A stretch of 64,000 nucleotides of DNA, from positions 248,001 through 312,000 of the forward strand of contig NZ_PIPZ01000002.1 of NCBI RefSeq assembly GCF_003987045.1. Direction: 5' to 3'. Position 1 is the stretch's first letter. Each line of letters opens with the position of its first letter. The notes under the pieces are model-generated. The model ran no database searches and was not told the origin of the DNA. It was given only the letters and a program-made list of their open reading frames with translations. Both the position numbers and the translations under genes were made by a program. Source of the DNA: Pseudidiomarina marina (lineage in GTDB: Bacteria > Pseudomonadota > Gammaproteobacteria > Enterobacterales > Alteromonadaceae). Below are positions 45,381 through 56,500 of the stretch, piece after piece.

Positions 45381-46714
45381 CTTTGGCCGGTATTGGATTG
45401 CGAAGGTATTTCCACACGAACACATAACCCACCAAGCCGCTGACTGCTACCAAATAGAACGCGGCCATGGTGGCGCTCAACAAGGCGCTTCACAATCGCT
45501 AATCCGAGACCTGAACCCTTGGTTGAGCGCGCTTTATCAGCTTGTGTGAATGGTTGCAGTAAGTACTCAATTTGGCTGGCAGGAATGCCTGGGCCATCAT
45601 CACAAACTTTAATCCACGCCATATGACGTTGCTCGTCATAGCCGGTTTCAATCAAGACCTTCTCATGGCCATAACGCTCGGCATTTTCGAGTAGGTTAAG
45701 TAACACGCGTTTAATCGATACCTCACGAACCAGTACTTCTGGCATCTCGTTATAAATCACTTCGATTTTGCTGTGCCATGAATCTGGTACGTGAGCGACA
45801 ACATCTTCAACAATGTAGTTTAGATTCTGTTGGTCGTTATCAGCTGATGTATCGCTGCGAACATAATCAATAAACTGGTCAATAATGGCGTTCATATCAT
45901 CGATATCGCTGATGATTCCCTCCGCCAAGTAATCTTCGCTTGGCGGCATCATTTCTGTCGCTAAGCGAATGCGCGTCAACGGTGTCCGTAAGTCGTGAGA
46001 CACGCCGGCCATAAGCAATGCTCGGTCTTGCTCAAGTTGTTTCACGCCTTGCGTCATTTGGTTAAAGGCTCGAGTCACCGCAATAATTTCGCTAGAGCCT
46101 CGCTCGGGTAAATCGTCAGGATAATCGCCCTGCCCAATTTTCTTTGCCGCGGCCTCTAAAGCCTTCAGCGGACGGTTTTGCCAATTGGTAAACACCATGC
46201 CGCCAAAGACACTCAATGCACCAATAAGTACCAAATAAAATAGTAATGGTGAGAAGCGCGCTTCGTCGAAGCTATCAAGTTGAATGACTAACCAATAGCC
46301 CGGCAGACTCTCGGTGCGTATCCAGACGCGATATGCATCGCCCTGAGAAATACGCACTTCGGTATTGGCCTGCAATAAGTCTGAGAGTTGTGCGGACAAG
46401 AAATTATAGGTCGTCGTTTGCGCGAGACCATAATCGAGCGCTTTGTCTTCGCTAATGCCCTCAATGCCAGTTGCGTCGGTATATCGCATAACCAAGCGTT
46501 GCTGTTGCTCAGGAGAAATTTCCGACTCATTCAACCATTGATCGAGCGCCATAATCCCTTGCACCTGCCGAGCGACCACACTGCTAATTTGCTGCATACT
46601 CGGCTTGACCACGTACAAGCCAATCATGATGTATGACACAACTTGGTTGATTAGCAACAGAACTGCAATCAGCGCCACTGTGCGCGCGAACGCTGATCGG
46701 GGGAACAGTCTCAT
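45377..46714 (-). CDS. envZ: Osmosensor histidine kinase EnvZ
   Basis: 445 residues from the ATG at 46714 ([15 protein letters not shown]). Two membrane helices (about 10-32 and 158-178) flank a periplasmic domain; a HAMP domain follows, then the phospho-acceptor His240 in [20 protein letters not shown], and N, G1 (DDGPGIP) and G2 (GSGLGLAIV) boxes. The frame extends upstream into ompR, but that extension is not expected to be translated. Phosphorylates OmpR. Confidence 0.95.
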   Translation of the reverse strand: MRLFPRSAFARTVALIAVLLLINQVVSYIMIGLYVVKPSMQQISSVVARQVQGIMALDQWLNESEISPEQQQRLVMRYTDATGIEGISEDKALDYGLAQTTTYNFLSAQLSDLLQANTEVRISQGDAYRVWIRTESLPGYWLVIQLDSFDEARFSPLLFYLVLIGALSVFGGMVFTNWQNRPLKALEAAAKKIGQGDYPDDLPERGSSEIIAVTRAFNQMTQGVKQLEQDRALLMAGVSHDLRTPLTRIRLATEMMPPSEDYLAEGIISDIDDMNAIIDQFIDYVRSDTSADNDQQNLNYIVEDVVAHVPDSWHSKIEVIYNEMPEVLVREVSIKRVLLNLLENAERYGHEKVLIETGYDEQRHMAWIKVCDDGPGIPASQIEYLLQPFTQADKARSTKGSGLGLAIVKRLVERHHGRVLFGSSQRLGGLCVRVEIPSQSNTGQS

Positions 46715-46721
46715 AGTCGAC

Positions 46722-47450
46722 TTATTTACCGGAATCTTTGCCGTCTGGAACAAACACGTAACCTAAACCCCAAACGGTTTGAATGTAACGAGGGCTTGCC
46801 GGATCAGCTTCAAGCATTCGGCGCAGGCGCGACACTTGCACATCAATACTGCGTTCCAGTGCGCTGTAATCTCGGCCTCGAGCTTGATTCATTAACTTAT
46901 CACGAGACATCGGTTGGCGTGGGTGCGTGACAAGTGCCTTTAACACCGCAAACTCGCCGCTGGTAAGCGGCATTGGTTCGTCACCTCGAAACATTTCGCG
47001 TGTTCCCAAGTTGAGACGAAATTCGCCAAAGCGAATTTCTTCGTCTTCGGCACTTGGTGCACCGGGTATATCTTTGCCTCGACGTCGCAACACAGCGCGC
47101 ACTCGTGCTAACAATTCGCGCGGATTAAATGGCTTAGCGAGATAATCATCAGCACCGAGTTCAAGCCCAATAATCCGATCCACCTCGTCGCCTTTGGCGG
47201 TTAACATCACAATAGGAATTTCGTTGTTTTGCTGGCGTAAGCGACGGCAAATTGATAATCCATCTTCACCAGGCAGCATTAAATCGAGAACCATCAAATG
47301 AAAATTCTCACGCTCTAACAAACGATCCATTTGATCGCCGCCCCCGGCCGTACGTACGTGAAAGCCCTGCTCGGTTAAGTAGCGTTCGAGTAAACTTCTA
47401 AGACGCGCATCGTCATCAACGACGATGATTTTAAAGGTTTCTTGGCTCAT
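46722..47450 (-). CDS. ompR: Response regulator OmpR
   Basis: 242 residues. Receiver domain with VVDDDAR and phospho-acceptor Asp56 in LMVLDLMLP, and conserved Lys in [12 protein letters not shown]-terminal winged-helix DNA-binding domain ending [12 protein letters not shown]. Controls porin and osmotic genes in relatives. Seven bp before envZ; the upstream region has a 12-bp direct repeat. Confidence 0.97.
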   Translation of the reverse strand: MSQETFKIIVVDDDARLRSLLERYLTEQGFHVRTAGGGDQMDRLLERENFHLMVLDLMLPGEDGLSICRRLRQQNNEIPIVMLTAKGDEVDRIIGLELGADDYLAKPFNPRELLARVRAVLRRRGKDIPGAPSAEDEEIRFGEFRLNLGTREMFRGDEPMPLTSGEFAVLKALVTHPRQPMSRDKLMNQARGRDYSALERSIDVQVSRLRRMLEADPASPRYIQTVWGLGYVFVPDGKDSGK

Positions 47451-47466
47451 AATTATTTTGCTCTGT

Positions 47467-47490
47467 TAGGCAACTATGTAGGCAACTATG
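47467..47490. repeat. 12-bp tandem direct repeat upstream of ompR
   Basis: TAGGCAACTATG occurs twice back to back, about 17 bp before the ompR start, in the 189-bp ompR-greB intergenic region. Possibly a protein-binding site or a simple duplication. Confidence 0.9.
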
Positions 47491-47639
47491 ATGAACTATA
47501 TGCGAAGCAAATTCTTTTGCCAACAAAGGCTTGTAACGAAAAGTTTCAAGTATTCAAAGTTTGATGATTTTAATCACTTTCACTTCATCGTAAACTCGTC
47601 ACATATATTATTCACTTTAATTCTGTCAGTCGGTATCTC

Positions 47640-48122
47640 ATGAAAACCAATCTAATAAGTCGTTCGGGCTACCTGCAATTACAACAGGAGCTCGACCATT
47701 TATGGCGCGTTGAGCGTCGCGAAACGACCGAGAAAGTCGCTTGGGCTGCCAGTTTAGGCGATCGCAGTGAAAACGCAGACTACAAATATAATAAACAGAA
47801 ACTACGGCAAATAGACAAACGTATTCGGTTTTTACGAAAACGTCTTGAGCAGCTAAAAATTGTCGATTACTCACCGCAGCAAGACGGCAAAGTGTTTTTT
47901 GGTGCAACGGTTACAGTGGAAGATGAGCATGGCGAGCAACGAACCTTTACCATTGCTGGCCCCGATGAGATTTACCAACGCAATGACGTGATTTCGATTG
48001 ATGCGCCAATGGCGCGCGCAGCGCTTGGCAAACAACTCGATGACGAGTTCACGGTGGTGACGCCAACAGGGTCAAAACTCTGGATTGTAACCAAAATCGA
48101 TTACATTTTGACCCGTTCATAG
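47640..48122 (+). CDS. greB: Transcript cleavage factor GreB
   Basis: 160 residues. The N-terminal coiled coil has the acidic tip (GDRSENADYKYNKQKLRQID) that reaches the RNA polymerase active site. The C-terminal FKBP-like domain follows. Rescues backtracked polymerase. Between ompR and tex, as in E. coli. Confidence 0.96.
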   Translation: MKTNLISRSGYLQLQQELDHLWRVERRETTEKVAWAASLGDRSENADYKYNKQKLRQIDKRIRFLRKRLEQLKIVDYSPQQDGKVFFGATVTVEDEHGEQRTFTIAGPDEIYQRNDVISIDAPMARAALGKQLDDEFTVVTPTGSKLWIVTKIDYILTRS

Positions 48123-48232
48123 CCTACATTGGCGCATTTACGCATTCTCTACACCGAAACGCACACAAGCAAGAAACAGCCTGATATACTGGCCCGATTC
48201 CTAATTTTGAACACGACGTTATGAGAGAATTT

Positions 48233-50566
48233 ATGAGCTCGATTACTCAGCAAATCGCGAACGAATTAGCGGTAGGTTCGCAGCAAGTACAAGCTGCTAT
48301 CGCGCTATTAGATGACGGTGCGACAGTACCTTTTATTGCCCGGTACCGAAAAGAAGTTACTGGTGGCCTAGATGACACACAACTGCGAAATTTATCGCAG
48401 CGACTTACCTATTTACGCGAGTTAGAAGATCGTCGCGCAGTAATTTTGGGTAGCATCAAAGATCAGGGCAAGCTTACGCCTGAACTTGAGCAAGCGATTC
48501 TAGAAACCGCATCAAAAACCGAACTCGAAGATCTATACCTCCCTTATAAACCAAAACGCCGCACCAAAGGCCAAATTGCCATTGAAGCTGGTCTTGAACC
48601 GCTTGCCGACGCGCTCTTTGATAACCCAGAACTATCACCAGAGACTGAAGCGCAGAAGTACATTAATGTAGATGCCGGTTTTGCCGACGAAAAAGCGGTA
48701 CTAGACGGTGCGCGTTTTATTTTGATGGAACGTTTTGCAGAAGATGCATCATTGTTGAAAAAGGTGCGCGATTACTTGTGGAACAACGCCGAAATTACCA
48801 GTGCTGTTGCTGCAGGCAAAGAAACCGAAGGAGCGAAGTACCGCGACTACTTTGAATTTAACGAAGCGCTGAAAAAAATTCCTTCGCATCGTGCATTGGC
48901 ATTATTCCGTGGGCGCAACGAAGGTATTCTGCAACTCAAGTTGAATCCCGATCCGCAACAGGAAGACCCGAAGGCGCGGAGTTATGGTGAGCAGTTAATT
49001 GCCGCTCATATTAATTGGCAGGACAAAGGCCGCGCCGCCGATACCTGGTTACAGCAAACTGTGCAGTGGACTTGGCGAATCAAAATATTGTTGCATATGG
49101 AAACCGAGCTATTCGGTTCTGTACGCGAACGCGCAGAAACAGACGCCATTCAAATTTTTGCCAATAACCTAAAAGACTTGTTAATGGCGGCACCAGCCGG
49201 AGACAAAGTGACCATGGGGCTCGACCCAGGTGTACGTACCGGAATTAAAGTAGCGGTCGTCGATAGCACCGGTAAAGTATTGGGAACCAACACGGTGTTT
49301 CCGTTCCAGCCGCAAAATCAGGTTGATAAAGCCATGCGCACGCTAGCGGGTATGTGTAAACAACATAAAGTTGAGCTTATCTCGATTGGTAACGGAACGT
49401 ATTCGCGCGAAACTGACAAGCTTGTTGGCGAAATGCTTAAAGCAAACCCAGAAATTAAAGCCAGTAAAGTGATTGTCAACGAAGCTGGTGCTTCAGTGTA
49501 CTCTGCCTCGGAGCTAGCCGCACTCGAGTTTCCAGATTTAGACGTATCATTGCGTGGTGCTGTTTCAATTGCACGTCGTTTACAAGACCCGCTCGCTGAA
49601 CTTGTGAAAATTGAACCCAAATCGATTGGTGTTGGCCAGTATCAGCATGACGTTAGCCAAGCTCAATTAGCTCAGAGCCTTGATGCCGTGGTCGAAGACT
49701 GTGTAAACGCCGTTGGAGTGGATTTGAATACCGCATCCGTGGCACTTCTAGCGCGCGTTGCTGGTTTAACCAAAACCTTGGCACAAAACATTGTCGCGCA
49801 CCGCGATAGTCATGGTCGTTTTGCGACCCGCCAACATTTATTAAAAGTGGCACGGATGGGGCCGAAGTCGTTTGAACAAGCGGCGGGCTTCTTACGCATC
49901 ATGAACGGTGAGCAACCGCTCGATAGTTCTGCGGTTCACCCTGAAGCGTATCCGGTGGTTGAGCGTATTGCCGCACAAAACCAGAAACAAGTGAGCGAAA
50001 TCATCGGTGACACGGCATTCTTGAAGCAACTCAACGCGAAAGACTTTACCGATGACACGTTTGGTTTGCCAACAGTGCAAGATATTTTACGCGAATTAGA
50101 TAAGCCAGGCCGAGACCCTCGCCCTGAGTTTAAAACAGCCAGCTTTAAAGAAGGCGTCGACGATATTAAAGATCTAAAGTCGGGTATGACACTTGAGGGC
50201 GTGGTGAGTAACGTTGCCGCCTTTGGTGCATTCGTTGATATCGGTGTACACCAAGATGGCTTAGTGCATGTATCGGCGTTGTCAGATAAGTTCGTTAGTG
50301 ACCCTCGCGAAATCGTCAAAGCTGGCGATATTGTGAAGGTCAAGGTGTTGGAAGTGGATGTGCCACGTAAACGTATAAGTTTAACCATGCGCCTAACCGA
50401 TGAGCCAACTGCCGTAGCGCCAAGCCAAGCAAACCAAGCCAAACCTCAAGGCAATAAGCCACGTGGTACTGGCGGCCAATCACGACCGAAATCTGCGGCT
50501 CAGCCAGCAGCGAATTCGGCCATGGGCTCAGCCTTCGCTGAAGCATTCGCCAAAGCGAAAAAATAG
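48233..50566 (+). CDS. tex: Tex family RNA-binding transcription accessory protein
   Basis: 777 residues from the ATG at 48233 (GAGAG upstream); an ATG four codons earlier is also possible. N-terminal Tex_N with [17 protein letters not shown], YqgF-like domain ([17 protein letters not shown]), helix-hairpin-helix region, and an S1 domain ([21 protein letters not shown]) near residues 645-715. The C-terminus is Gln/Lys/Pro-rich. Confidence 0.96.
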   Translation: MSSITQQIANELAVGSQQVQAAIALLDDGATVPFIARYRKEVTGGLDDTQLRNLSQRLTYLRELEDRRAVILGSIKDQGKLTPELEQAILETASKTELEDLYLPYKPKRRTKGQIAIEAGLEPLADALFDNPELSPETEAQKYINVDAGFADEKAVLDGARFILMERFAEDASLLKKVRDYLWNNAEITSAVAAGKETEGAKYRDYFEFNEALKKIPSHRALALFRGRNEGILQLKLNPDPQQEDPKARSYGEQLIAAHINWQDKGRAADTWLQQTVQWTWRIKILLHMETELFGSVRERAETDAIQIFANNLKDLLMAAPAGDKVTMGLDPGVRTGIKVAVVDSTGKVLGTNTVFPFQPQNQVDKAMRTLAGMCKQHKVELISIGNGTYSRETDKLVGEMLKANPEIKASKVIVNEAGASVYSASELAALEFPDLDVSLRGAVSIARRLQDPLAELVKIEPKSIGVGQYQHDVSQAQLAQSLDAVVEDCVNAVGVDLNTASVALLARVAGLTKTLAQNIVAHRDSHGRFATRQHLLKVARMGPKSFEQAAGFLRIMNGEQPLDSSAVHPEAYPVVERIAAQNQKQVSEIIGDTAFLKQLNAKDFTDDTFGLPTVQDILRELDKPGRDPRPEFKTASFKEGVDDIKDLKSGMTLEGVVSNVAAFGAFVDIGVHQDGLVHVSALSDKFVSDPREIVKAGDIVKVKVLEVDVPRKRISLTMRLTDEPTAVAPSQANQAKPQGNKPRGTGGQSRPKSAAQPAANSAMGSAFAEAFAKAKK

Positions 50567-50580
50567 TGATGAGTAAGCAC

Positions 50581-50614
50581 AAAAAAGCCGACCTCATGGT
50601 CGGCTTTTTCTTTG
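50581..50614. terminator. Bidirectional terminator between tex and the desaturase gene
   Basis: A stem AAAAAGCCGACC / GGTCGGCTTTTT (50582-50609) with a 4-base loop has A and T runs on both sides, so it can end both the plus-strand tex and the minus-strand desaturase transcripts. Confidence 0.9.
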
Positions 50615-50624
50615 GTGTTTCAGT

Positions 50625-51791
50625 TTACGCAAGTTGTGGTGCACGCAACGTACGCTGCAATAACTCGTGAAACTCTTGTTTATGTGTTTGAAAAGCAATT
50701 CGCATAATTTCTGCTTTCGCCTGCAATTCGGCTAACGTCGGCATGTGCATGCTATCTGCCATCGCTTTTGCTTTCGTATCAAGTAACTGTTTGCGAACTT
50801 GATAGTACTCGCGCAGTTTAGCCACCATCGCATCAAATTCATCATGTAATTTGGCCATCGTTGTTTCGCACGAAACTTGTGCCTTTGCCGTCGCTTTTTT
50901 AAATTGCATTTCTAAGCGAGCTTTCTCAACTTGATAACCATTCGTGCGCTTCAGGTTGCTGGTCAACCCCACCCAAGAACAAGCTCGGATCAACCATTTC
51001 GTCGGATCAAAATGCCACCAACGAATACCGTTTCGATAGTCCGCCGAGAAAATATGATGATAGTTGTGGTAGCCCTCACCAAATGTCAGCAGCGCTAATA
51101 CGCCGTTGTCACGCGCGGTATTGCGGTCGGTGTAAGTTTGCTTACCCCAAATATGCGCTAACGAGTTGATGAAGAACGTAGTGTGGTGATTAATTACCAA
51201 ACGGGCAAAGCCAACTAAGATAATCGCTCCCCAAACATCACCAAGCATCAAACCTAAAGCAACTGGCCAACCTATTGAGGTGACCAACGTTAACAACAGA
51301 TAATTGCGGTGTTGCCACATGACAATTGGGTCTTTCTGCAAATCTTTTGCATTGTCGTAATTACTATAGCGCGATGCCTGATATTCACGCAGCATCCAAC
51401 CAATGTGCGAGTACCAAAAGCCACGCTTCGCCGAGTACGGATCTTTGTCGTTATCGTCCACGTGTTTGTGATGCTCACGGTGATCGGATGACCAGTGCAA
51501 GGCGCTGTTCTGAACAGCTAAGGCCCCGCCAAGCGCAAATAAAATTCTTAGCGACCAATGTGCATCGTAGGCGCGGTGCGCCCATAGACGGTGATAACCC
51601 GCTGTAATTGAAATACCTGCGAATACGATGGTACCGATTAATCCAGCAATAAGGCCAGCCGAAAAACCGTGCGTCATGCCGTACCATGGTACGCCAATAA
51701 CACTCACTAAAAAGGTAATGGCAAACACGCTAAGGTTAAGCCAAAGAATTGGGGGTTTTTCAGCGGCTGCTGAAACAGGATGTGACGACAT
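50625..51791 (-). CDS. Acyl-lipid/acyl-CoA delta-9 type fatty acid desaturase
   Basis: 388 residues. Membrane desaturase with three His boxes: HRLWAHRAYDAH near 67-78, EHHKHVDD near 105-112 and GYHNYHHIF near 246. Four membrane helices lie in the first 215 residues, and the C-terminal 100 residues are a charged coiled-coil-like tail absent from the shortest relatives. It introduces double bonds into saturated acyl chains and so tunes membrane fluidity. Divergent from the FabR-type repressor, with an operator over its likely start site. Confidence 0.93.
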   Translation of the reverse strand: MSSHPVSAAAEKPPILWLNLSVFAITFLVSVIGVPWYGMTHGFSAGLIAGLIGTIVFAGISITAGYHRLWAHRAYDAHWSLRILFALGGALAVQNSALHWSSDHREHHKHVDDNDKDPYSAKRGFWYSHIGWMLREYQASRYSNYDNAKDLQKDPIVMWQHRNYLLLTLVTSIGWPVALGLMLGDVWGAIILVGFARLVINHHTTFFINSLAHIWGKQTYTDRNTARDNGVLALLTFGEGYHNYHHIFSADYRNGIRWWHFDPTKWLIRACSWVGLTSNLKRTNGYQVEKARLEMQFKKATAKAQVSCETTMAKLHDEFDAMVAKLREYYQVRKQLLDTKAKAMADSMHMPTLAELQAKAEIMRIAFQTHKQEFHELLQRTLRAPQLA

Positions 51792-51834
51792 AAATTAACC
51801 AACTTAAAAACTAAAAAGAAAATCGCTCGCATTC

Positions 51835-51882
51835 AGTGAACACGTGTTCGCTCAATTTACCTACCCTTTCTATTGCACGCAA
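51835..51882 (-). promoter_or_regulatory. Desaturase promoter with FabR-type operator
   Basis: On the minus strand TTGCGT (51877-51882), 17-bp spacer, TAAATT (51854-51859), then the near-palindrome AGTGAACACGTGTTCGCT (51835-51852) covering the expected transcription start. The operator matches the second one (51911-51928) in the pattern NGTGAACACnnGTTCnCT. Confidence 0.75.
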
Positions 51883-51907
51883 GTAAAATCGTGCAAAAAA
51901 CGGTGAA

Positions 51908-51936
51908 TTGCGTGAACACACGTTCACTGACATAAT
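51908..51936 (+). promoter_or_regulatory. fabR promoter with operator in the spacer
   Basis: TTGCGT (51908-51913), 17-bp spacer, CATAAT (51931-51936). The perfect dyad GTGAAC-ACAC-GTTCAC (51912-51927) fills the spacer, so the repressor would block its own promoter. Confidence 0.75.
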
Positions 51937-51972
51937 CTGTTCGACGACTAAATCAAACAAGAGTTCCATCCT

Positions 51973-52605
51973 ATGGCCGGTGTTCGTGCAGCCCAAAAAG
52001 AAAAAACCCGACGCGCCCTTATCCAAGCGGCAATGAATCAGTTGAGTGCGGAACATGGTTACGCCAGTTTAAGTTTGCGTGAAGTGGCTCGTGAGGCAGG
52101 TATTGCACCAACATCGTTCTATCGACACTTTCAAAATATGGAAGAATTAGGCTTAACCTTGGTCGATGAAGGAGGCCTTACATTGCGCCAATTGTTGCGG
52201 CAGTCGCGTCAACAAATTGCCAAAGGCGGATCAATTATTCGTGCGTCGGTGACCACATTTATGGAGTTTGTGACCAATAACACCGCTATTTTTCGTTTAT
52301 TGCTACAGGAAAAGTCCGGAAATTCACGTGAATTCCGTTTGGCGGTAACGCGAGAAGTTGAACACTTTACCGCTGAATTAGTCGATTACTTAGTGGACGA
52401 ACAGCAGTTTGAGCGTGAATTGGCTGAGCTGCAAGCCGATGCCATTGTGCGCATTGTATTCAGCGCAGGAGCCGATGCTCTAGACGCTGACGCAAAGGAG
52501 CGCCAGCGTTTAACTGAGCAAACCATCGCGCAACTTCGGGTTGTTGCACGTGGCGCAGAAGCTACACGCCAAGCGGCCAAAACCAAAGAATTAGTGGAAC
52601 CGTAG
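51973..52605 (+). CDS. fabR: TetR-family unsaturated fatty acid repressor FabR
   Basis: 210 residues. N-terminal TetR helix-turn-helix ([29 protein letters not shown] near 36-64) and a ligand domain resembling FabR/DesT, which senses the balance of saturated and unsaturated acyl-CoA. Two copies of one operator in the divergent region support control of the desaturase and of itself. The 3' end overlaps the convergent SLC13 permease gene by 44 bp. Confidence 0.92.
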   Translation: MAGVRAAQKEKTRRALIQAAMNQLSAEHGYASLSLREVAREAGIAPTSFYRHFQNMEELGLTLVDEGGLTLRQLLRQSRQQIAKGGSIIRASVTTFMEFVTNNTAIFRLLLQEKSGNSREFRLAVTREVEHFTAELVDYLVDEQQFERELAELQADAIVRIVFSAGADALDADAKERQRLTEQTIAQLRVVARGAEATRQAAKTKELVEP

Positions 52606-54340
52606 CAACACACAATACCAACGTCAGTGGTAAACCGAGCTTCCAATAATCACCAAATCCGTAACCCCCTGGCCCCATAACTAAGATATTAGATTGATGC
52701 CCAATTGGGGTGATAAATGGAATAGCCGCACCAATCGCAACCACCATTAAAAATGGGTCAGTAGCGACATTAAGGCCACTGGCCATATTCAATGCAATTG
52801 GCGCCATCAATACTGCGGCAGCAGCATTGTTGACAATATTCGATAGAATAACAGTTACAAGCAATAGAATGCTTAAGGCTACCGCTGCCGGGGCATCGCT
52901 ACTGACTAACAATGCCCAATCCGCAAGTGTCTGAGCTGCACCACTGCGCTCTAACGCCGCACCAAGCGGAATCGTTGCGCCCAACAGCACAACTATTGGC
53001 CAGTCGACGTTCTCGTATAATTCGCGCAATGGAATAATATTACTTAAAACCATCGCACCAGCCGCGGCGGTGAAAGCGACTGGTACCGAGAGAATTCCAA
53101 GCGCACTTAGCATGATTGCCACGGCAAAGATTGCCAGCGGCGTAAATAATTTTTTACCGGCACCAATGCGCATGCTGCGTTGCGCCAGCGGAAAACAGCC
53201 AAAGCGACGAAATACGTCGGTCAAAATTTCCGCATCGCCCTGTAGTAACAAGACGTCTCCTGGTTTAAAGCGAATATTCGACAAATTCGGCTTTACCGGT
53301 TGACCTTGGCGCGCTACCGCTAATACATTCACGCCAAACCGGTGACGAAGGCGCAAGTCTGCTGCAGATCGACCAATCAAACGAGAGTCAGGCCCAACCA
53401 CGCCCTCGACTACTTGAACTTCATCGGAAATTAAAAAACGGTCGGCTAGTTCTTCATCCGCATTCAACTCGAAGCCAGTTGCATCAATTATTTGTTGTAG
53501 CGTCTCTGTATCCGCTTCAATAATCAACACATCATCCGCCTTGATGCGGTAATAGCGCGGTGGCGCTGTCGTTACGGTCTTCCCTTGCTTTATCGCAACA
53601 ACAGCAAAGTTTTCTTTGATGTTACTTTCCAATTCATACAAGGTTTCACCGACGTGGTTCGCGCCTTCCGGTACCCACAATTCGGTCATGTATGAACTCA
53701 TATCATAGGGTGAGTTAGCGCTATCTCGACTGTTCGTTGTCGGCACCAGCCACCGACTCGTCAACCACATAAAAACGAGTCCGATAACCGCAAGCGATAG
53801 TCCTACTGGGGTGAAATCGAAAATACCAAAGCTTTCACCTAAAGCATCTTCTCGAATATCAGCAATGATAATATTGGGTGGTGTACCAATCATCGTGATG
53901 GTACCGCCAAGTAACGAGCCAAAAGCCATCGGCATCAGTACTTTTGAGGCATGCCCTAAGCCGCTACGCGACAACTGCAGCGCAACGGGAATCATTATTG
54001 CCATGGTGCCGGTGTTACTGATAAAAGCCGAGCAAAAGGTGGTAATGCTTGTCAGTGCTAACATTTGTATCCACGCTTTATCGCCAACGCGTTTCATTAG
54101 TGACGCCAGCGCATCAACCACACCCGAGCGCCACATAGCATGGCTAATTACTAATACCGCCGCAACGGTTATTACCGCGGCATTCCCGAAGCCGGAAAAT
54201 ACCTCGTTGGTCGGTACTAACCCTAACGCAGCCGCTACTAATAAAGCGAACATTGCCACTAAATCATAGCGCCAGCGGTCCCAAACAAACAGGGTCAGAG
54301 CCCCAAGTAGAATTGCGCCGATTAATAATTGGTCAACCAT
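52562..54340 (-). CDS. SLC13/CitT-type permease with two RCK_C (TrkA_C) domains
   Basis: 592 residues. Two transmembrane blocks (about 1-185 and 395-592) with conserved [11 protein letters not shown] and GTPPNIIIA segments, flanking a cytoplasmic part with two RCK_C-like domains (about 215-300 and 310-385). The architecture is like E. coli YfbS. Sodium-coupled anion uptake (dicarboxylate or sulfate) is possible but the substrate is not shown. Confidence 0.88.
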   Translation of the reverse strand: MVDQLLIGAILLGALTLFVWDRWRYDLVAMFALLVAAALGLVPTNEVFSGFGNAAVITVAAVLVISHAMWRSGVVDALASLMKRVGDKAWIQMLALTSITTFCSAFISNTGTMAIMIPVALQLSRSGLGHASKVLMPMAFGSLLGGTITMIGTPPNIIIADIREDALGESFGIFDFTPVGLSLAVIGLVFMWLTSRWLVPTTNSRDSANSPYDMSSYMTELWVPEGANHVGETLYELESNIKENFAVVAIKQGKTVTTAPPRYYRIKADDVLIIEADTETLQQIIDATGFELNADEELADRFLISDEVQVVEGVVGPDSRLIGRSAADLRLRHRFGVNVLAVARQGQPVKPNLSNIRFKPGDVLLLQGDAEILTDVFRRFGCFPLAQRSMRIGAGKKLFTPLAIFAVAIMLSALGILSVPVAFTAAAGAMVLSNIIPLRELYENVDWPIVVLLGATIPLGAALERSGAAQTLADWALLVSSDAPAAVALSILLLVTVILSNIVNNAAAAVLMAPIALNMASGLNVATDPFLMVVAIGAAIPFITPIGHQSNILVMGPGGYGFGDYWKLGLPLTLVLCVATVPLILWFWPLGV

Positions 54341-54478
54341 GTATCGTCCAAACCTTAAAATGTTGTTAACAGATTGGCGTTATTTCGTGGGAAGTCAATA
54401 ATTTTGCTGGTAAGATTGGGAAATAATTATGAATATTTCATGAACAACGAAACAATAAAAAGCAACGAGGAGTACATC

Positions 54479-56491
54479 ATGCTGCGCAGCATTGGTCTTG
54501 TATTAGTCGCTGCGGTAATGTCCGTTTCTGCCCATGCGCGTGATATCACGTTGGAAGAAACCGTTACCGTCCAATCCATTAATAGTGCCGCTCTTGCCGC
54601 TGACGGACAGCTGGCTGCTTTCACGCGTGTGGTGCCACGTACGCCATACGCTGATGATGATGGCGGTTCATACATTGAGCTTTATACTGTGCGTGGAACG
54701 GCTGCTAGTGTGCCATTTATTACCGGCAAAGAAAGTTTAGGCGCTGTGAGCTTTCATGGCCAAACCATCTATTTTTTAGCAAAACGCGATGGCGCGAAAC
54801 ACACCAGCCTTTATAAAATGGCCACCACCGGTGGTGAAGCACAACTCGCACTGAGTCACGATGCCGCCATTAGCAGTTACGCTATTAGTGCCGACGGCCG
54901 CTACATTGCTTTTCGTGCGCGCAGCAAAGCTGACGACACCAAGTCAAAGTTAGCAAAAAAAGGGTTTAAAGCTGAAGTTTATGAGGAAGAACATCAGTTC
55001 ACTCATCTGTGGCTTTACGATACCCAAACCGAAGACGCTAAACCAGTTCAGCTAACTGACTCACAACAAGTACTGTCGGTGGCGTTCCGTCCTGAACACG
55101 AGCAATTACTGGTTCGTGTTGCTCCGACCGCGCTTGTTGATGACAATTACATGAGCAGCCAATATCAATTGCTCGACTTTGAAGGTAAGCAAGTTAGTGC
55201 GTTTGAATCGGTTGGTAAGTTAGGTCAAGCGGAATTTTCACCAGACGGTCGCTACTTAGCAGTCATCGGCGCCGCCGATTACAATGACCCAGCCAGCGGT
55301 CGATTGTACGTTTATGACACCCGCAAAGACAACGAGCGAAAAGAAGTGTTGCCGGATTATCAAGGACACGTTCAAGATATCGCTTGGCGTCGTAACGACG
55401 AATTGATCTGGTTAGGTCACCGTGGCACGCAAAGTGAGGTACAGGCACTTACCATGCAGTGGCTGGAAACACGCATTATCATGGAGCCTAGTGAGTTAAT
55501 TGCGGTTGATATTGAAGTAACGCCGGGGCAAGAGGATATATTAGTTCGTGCCCACAGTGCCGCCCACCCTACCGAGTTGTTCCGCATTAGTGGTCAGCGC
55601 ATTGAGCGCCTTACCGACTCAAATCCATGGCTGGCGGACATCACCATGCCGCGGCAAGAAACCGTGCGCTACGAAGCACGTGACGGCTTGGATCTTGAAG
55701 GCATTGTGGTTTATCCAACCGACTATAAAGAAGGCCAACGCTATCCATTAATCATGGTCGTTCATGGCGGGCCCGAAGCGCATTACAGTAACGGTTGGCT
55801 AGACCGCTACGGTAGCCCAGTCAAATATGCTGCACAACAGGGCTATGCACTGTTCTTCCCGAACTACCGTGGTAGCACCGGTCGTGGTGTTGAGTTCTCG
55901 AAGCTTGGTCAGAACGACTATGCCGGTAAAGAGTTTGATGACCTAGTTGACGGTAAAGACCACTTGGTTGAAATGGGTCTCGTTGATGAGAAGAAAGTAG
56001 GTATCACTGGTGGCTCATACGGCGGTTTTGCTTCAGCTTGGGGTGCCACAGCACTGACTGAGCATTTTGCCGCAAGTGTGATGTTTGTCGGTATCAGCGA
56101 TAACATTTCGAAGTTCGGTACAACTGATATTGCAAAAGAAATGCACGCGGTTCATGCCCGCAGCTATCCGTGGGAAAAATGGCAGTGGTACTTAGAGCGT
56201 AGCCCTATTTATCATGCCGAGAAAGCGCGTACACCAATCTTAATCATGCATGGCAAAGAAGATACCCGTGTGCACCCAAGTCAATCTATGGAGCTTTATC
56301 GCTATCTGAAAACCCATGGCAATGTTCCTGTTCGCCTCGTGCTGTACCCAGGCGAAGGCCATGGTAACCGTCGCGTTGCCGCGCAGCTAGATTACTCTAT
56401 GCGCTTAATGCGTTGGATGCAGCATTTCTTGGTAGAGGGTAATAAAGAAGCGCCAGCACACGAACTACCTCATGCCGAAAAGTTAAAATAG
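54479..56491 (+). CDS. S9 family prolyl oligopeptidase-type serine peptidase
   Basis: 670 residues from the ATG at 54479 (GAGGAG upstream). Signal peptide MLRSIGLVLVAAVMSVSAHA, so periplasmic or outer. A beta-propeller region (about 25-370) precedes an alpha/beta hydrolase domain with the catalytic triad Ser513 (GGSYGG), Asp595 (GKEDTRVHP) and His628 (GEGHGN). Cleaves small peptides in relatives (dipeptidyl or acylaminoacyl type). The next gene starts 9 bp downstream. Confidence 0.92.
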   Translation: MLRSIGLVLVAAVMSVSAHARDITLEETVTVQSINSAALAADGQLAAFTRVVPRTPYADDDGGSYIELYTVRGTAASVPFITGKESLGAVSFHGQTIYFLAKRDGAKHTSLYKMATTGGEAQLALSHDAAISSYAISADGRYIAFRARSKADDTKSKLAKKGFKAEVYEEEHQFTHLWLYDTQTEDAKPVQLTDSQQVLSVAFRPEHEQLLVRVAPTALVDDNYMSSQYQLLDFEGKQVSAFESVGKLGQAEFSPDGRYLAVIGAADYNDPASGRLYVYDTRKDNERKEVLPDYQGHVQDIAWRRNDELIWLGHRGTQSEVQALTMQWLETRIIMEPSELIAVDIEVTPGQEDILVRAHSAAHPTELFRISGQRIERLTDSNPWLADITMPRQETVRYEARDGLDLEGIVVYPTDYKEGQRYPLIMVVHGGPEAHYSNGWLDRYGSPVKYAAQQGYALFFPNYRGSTGRGVEFSKLGQNDYAGKEFDDLVDGKDHLVEMGLVDEKKVGITGGSYGGFASAWGATALTEHFAASVMFVGISDNISKFGTTDIAKEMHAVHARSYPWEKWQWYLERSPIYHAEKARTPILIMHGKEDTRVHPSQSMELYRYLKTHGNVPVRLVLYPGEGHGNRRVAAQLDYSMRLMRWMQHFLVEGNKEAPAHELPHAEKLK

Positions 56492-56500
56492 AGGTGACTT

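Noticed and set aside
54374..54478. N-terminal extension of the S9 peptidase
   Set aside because: It would bury the signal peptide 35 residues inside the protein; the ATG at 54479 has a clear ribosome site.
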